From Williamsia limnetica (GTDB lineage Bacteria > Actinomycetota > Actinomycetes > Mycobacteriales > Mycobacteriaceae): 49,781 nucleotides of DNA. The stretch is from contig NZ_QJSP01000006.1 of assembly GCF_003217475.1 (NCBI RefSeq), forward strand, positions 1 to 49,781. Direction: 5' to 3'. The position numbers and the translations under genes are program-made. Below the pieces are notes generated by a model. That model had not been told where the DNA came from. It saw only the letters and a program-made list of their open reading frames with translations, and did no database searches. The number at the start of each line of letters is the position of its first letter. Position 1 is the first letter of the stretch. This document shows positions 49,336 through 49,781 of this stretch, piece after piece.

Positions 49336-49353
49336 GTAAACAGATCTGTGTAC
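49336..49353. promoter_or_regulatory. Operator copy 2 for the hydrolase-SDR operon
   Basis: The same 18 bases as copy 1, fully identical. Two exact copies 47 bases apart (about 4.5 helical turns) bracket the likely promoter, suggesting looping or two-dimer repression. The sequence between contains no other clear motif. Confidence 0.62.
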
Positions 49354-49648
49354 GGGCAACGAATCTACTAGATGGGTGTCGGGTGCGGCCGCAAGGATGG
49401 ACACGACGAGGTGCGGAACTTTGCACGGTCAGAACGGTTTGAAGTGCGCGTCTACGGGAACACTGACGTCAGCATCTCTGCGACGGCTTGGTCCGCTGAA
49501 GCCGTCGGCGTGCGGATGCTGTCGGTGCGCTGCGGCGGCCATTGAGCTGGTCTGGAAGCGGCCGGCATCCCTTTGTCATTCTGTGCACTTGTTGTGTGCC
49601 TGGAGTCTGTGGGCATGCATTTGTGGCTATTTGTTGAATGGAGCCAAC

Positions 49649-49781
49649 ATGTTTCGTCATACCGATTATCTGCAGTTCGATGCCAAGCCGGAGAAGCCTG
49701 ATCCGGTGTATGCCCATAAACTTCAGGAGCTCATCGGGGGAGCGTTCGGTGAGATGACGGTGACCATGCAGTACTTGTTCC
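49649..49781 (+). CDS. Manganese catalase, N-terminal part (runs off the window)
   Basis: The ATG at 49649 opens MFRHTDYLQFDAKPEKPDPV, then YAHKLQELIGGAFGEMTVTM and QYLF, the conserved beginning of dimanganese catalases, whose first metal-ligand glutamate (E35 region, in LQELIGGAFGEM) is already included. GGAG (49640-49643) lies 5 bases upstream. The enzyme splits hydrogen peroxide without heme. Only 44 codons are inside the window. About 295 bases of unannotated spacer separate it from the operators to the left. Confidence 0.85.
   Translation, partial: MFRHTDYLQFDAKPEKPDPVYAHKLQELIGGAFGEMTVTMQYLF

Noticed and set aside
1-49781. CRISPR arrays, insertion sequences with transposases, rRNA genes or an origin of replication
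   Set aside because: No regularly spaced repeats, transposase-like ORFs or rRNA sequence were seen when scanning both strands.

Overview
The window is high-GC actinobacterial DNA. Closely spaced genes joined by ATGA/GTGA overlaps, many TetR and AraC regulators, two P450s, an MpaB-family oxygenase, several SDRs, FadD-like ligation and a Lys/Glu/Asp/Phe tRNA cluster point to a mycolic-acid-containing member of the Mycobacteriales (Gordonia/Rhodococcus/Mycobacterium type). The genus is inference; no rRNA or core marker gene is present.

Layout. 0.2-5.7 kb: a TetR/MpaB-oxygenase pair, then a translationally coupled hypothetical-SDR-P450 operon (the P450 strongly resembles mycobacterial CYP136) facing its own TetR. 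5.6-12 kb: a membrane-anchored serine hydrolase with a divergent TetR and two tandem operators, a CPBP membrane protease, a NarL-type two-component system and a secreted class A acid phosphatase. 12.1-12.8 kb: tRNA-Lys (minus), then tRNA-Glu, -Asp and -Phe (plus) and a strong terminator. 12.8-13.7 kb: degraded DNA with a DUF1016/YhcG nuclease remnant, suggesting a former insertion site beside the tRNAs. 13.7-20.1 kb: an iron/siderophore block: MFS exporter, lipoprotein binding protein, a siderophore-interacting reductase fused to a methyltransferase-like half with an eroded SAM motif, an iron-box-like site, and a regulator with two complete cupin-AraC units in one chain. No siderophore synthetase is visible.

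20.3-22.8 kb holds a tightly coupled two-gene module: a 421-residue coiled-coil protein of unknown function and a DUF4041 protein ending in a T5orf172 GIY-YIG nuclease domain, next to a beheaded hydrolase gene. This is the best candidate for a poorly described (defence-like) system. 23.1-32.2 kb: an SDR/XRE pair, three tandem AraC-type regulators plus a fourth broken by one extra base, three alpha/beta hydrolases and a protoglobin remnant; two of the hydrolases are divergently transcribed from a spacer carrying the same 33-bp element twice, each copy facing one gene.

32.3-38 kb: a catabolic operon (acyl-CoA ligase, Zn alcohol dehydrogenase, P450, SDR) facing an EthR-like TetR with matching operators. 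38.2-46.4 kb: unknown genes, an AlkB alkane hydroxylase overlapping a FemAB-like aminoacyltransferase, and a methylenetetrahydrofolate reductase-like protein coupled to a methyltransferase, then a secreted DUF5995 protein. 46.5-49.8 kb: an ANTAR-domain remnant, a hydrolase-SDR-hydrolase operon behind two identical palindromic operators, and the start of a manganese catalase gene running off the right edge.

Taken together the window is an accessory, catabolism-rich region in which almost every operon has a local TetR or AraC regulator. Five gene remnants show repeated gain and decay of DNA.
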